This document shows positions 63,795 through 64,000 of a DNA stretch of 64,000 nucleotides, piece by piece (position 1 is the first letter of the stretch; each line of letters begins with the position of its first letter). Made by a program: the position numbers and the translations under genes. The notes under the pieces were generated by a model, which saw only the letters and a program-made list of their open reading frames with translations, was not told the DNA's origin and did not search any database. The stretch covers positions 53,406 through 117,405 of the forward strand of contig NW_017803884.1 of assembly GCF_001625305.1 (NCBI RefSeq). The letters are read 5' to 3'. The stretch comes from Branchiostoma belcheri (taxonomy: Eukaryota > Chordata > Leptocardii > Amphioxiformes > Branchiostomatidae).

Positions 63795-63860
63795 ATGGAC
63801 TTTATTGATCCCGATGACGAAGGTTACAACTCAGACTGGGACGGTGAACTTGAACCGGTG
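63795..63860 (+). CDS. Possible first exon of a further piggyBac copy
   Basis: ATG frame MDFIDPDDEGYNSDWDGELE, ending at the donor 'CCGGTG|gtaagt'. It resembles in sequence and in layout the first exon of the piggyBac copy at 21253 (MDFNDEDEGYESGDE, then a donor). The rest of the element would lie to the right of the window. Confidence 0.5.
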
Positions 63861-64000
63861 GTAAGTCATGTATTCGACAATGTGTGTTACATATTTAGTT
63901 ACAGTAGGCAGTTTGTCACCCAGAAGCAACTTGCAGACTTCCTGGAATGTGGCAAGCAGAGCGAAGAACCATATTAAGATTTGCGACTTCAGTCTAATCA
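63861..64000. other. Window edge
   Basis: Probably intron or exon 2 of the preceding candidate; nothing certain. Confidence 0.3.

Overview
This is a eukaryotic (metazoan) genomic window with no bacterial-style operons. Coding pieces are short, are flanked by GT/AG splice signals or are broken by stops and frameshifts, and are separated by AT-rich non-coding DNA, tandem repeats and a tRNA-derived SINE. The mixture of transposon families (Harbinger-type, MULE-type, pogo/mariner, hAT, piggyBac, a Kolobok-like family, CACTA/EnSpm, Ty3/gypsy, LINEs), plus several protein families I associate with lancelet genomes, suggests a marine invertebrate deuterostome, plausibly amphioxus (Branchiostoma). 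That is an inference; no single gene here proves it.

Layout. 0-9 kb: a 123-bp tandem array, a 1.5-kb TIR element and long stretches with nothing recognisable. 9-13 kb: a possible helix-turn-helix exon, then an intronless ERH-like reading frame lying between two direct copies of a repeat. 13.9-17.2 kb: a complete 3.26-kb Harbinger-type element (TTA duplication) that carries a spliced gene tail and is interrupted by a 1.23-kb foldback element with an exact 9-bp duplication. 17.4-18.9 kb: an open reading frame split by a LINE fragment with an exact 13-bp duplication. 19-23.9 kb: piggyBac and MULE remains and a multi-exon gene fragment with a cysteine cluster. 23.9-25.6 kb: a second element of the same Harbinger-type family, in opposite orientation, carrying three USP7-type MATH domains. 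26-28 kb: a dispersed repeat ending in a 'Rep-tail' module. 28-35 kb: MULE, SANT, gypsy integrase, Kolobok-like, LINE and THAP remains.

35-45 kb: several tandem arrays (124, about 165, 48 and 77 bp; the last contains a 20-N assembly gap), a pogo/mariner-like element with TA ends, and two spliced gene tails. 45-52 kb: gypsy gag and protease remains, a SINE inside an intron, two CACTA-like remains, a kinase relic, SGNH-like pieces, and a three-exon chromodomain gene with two in-frame stops. 52-56.7 kb: an RPA-like OB fold, hAT, LINE 3' end and piggyBac remains. 56.7-58.9 kb: a second copy of the dispersed repeat of 26-28 kb, this time containing a nearly full-length Rep gene of a circular single-stranded (CRESS) DNA virus lying between two copies of the Rep-tail module. 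59-64 kb: Kolobok-like, piggyBac, RecQ-like helicase, SGNH and SWIM-finger transposase remains.

There is no pathway in this window; the common theme is nested and repeated capture by mobile DNA. The two strongest stories are (1) the Harbinger-type TIR family whose members share both ends but carry different cargo, and (2) the endogenous CRESS virus Rep embedded in a dispersed host repeat in an arrangement that a circle recombining into a pre-existing homologous module would produce.
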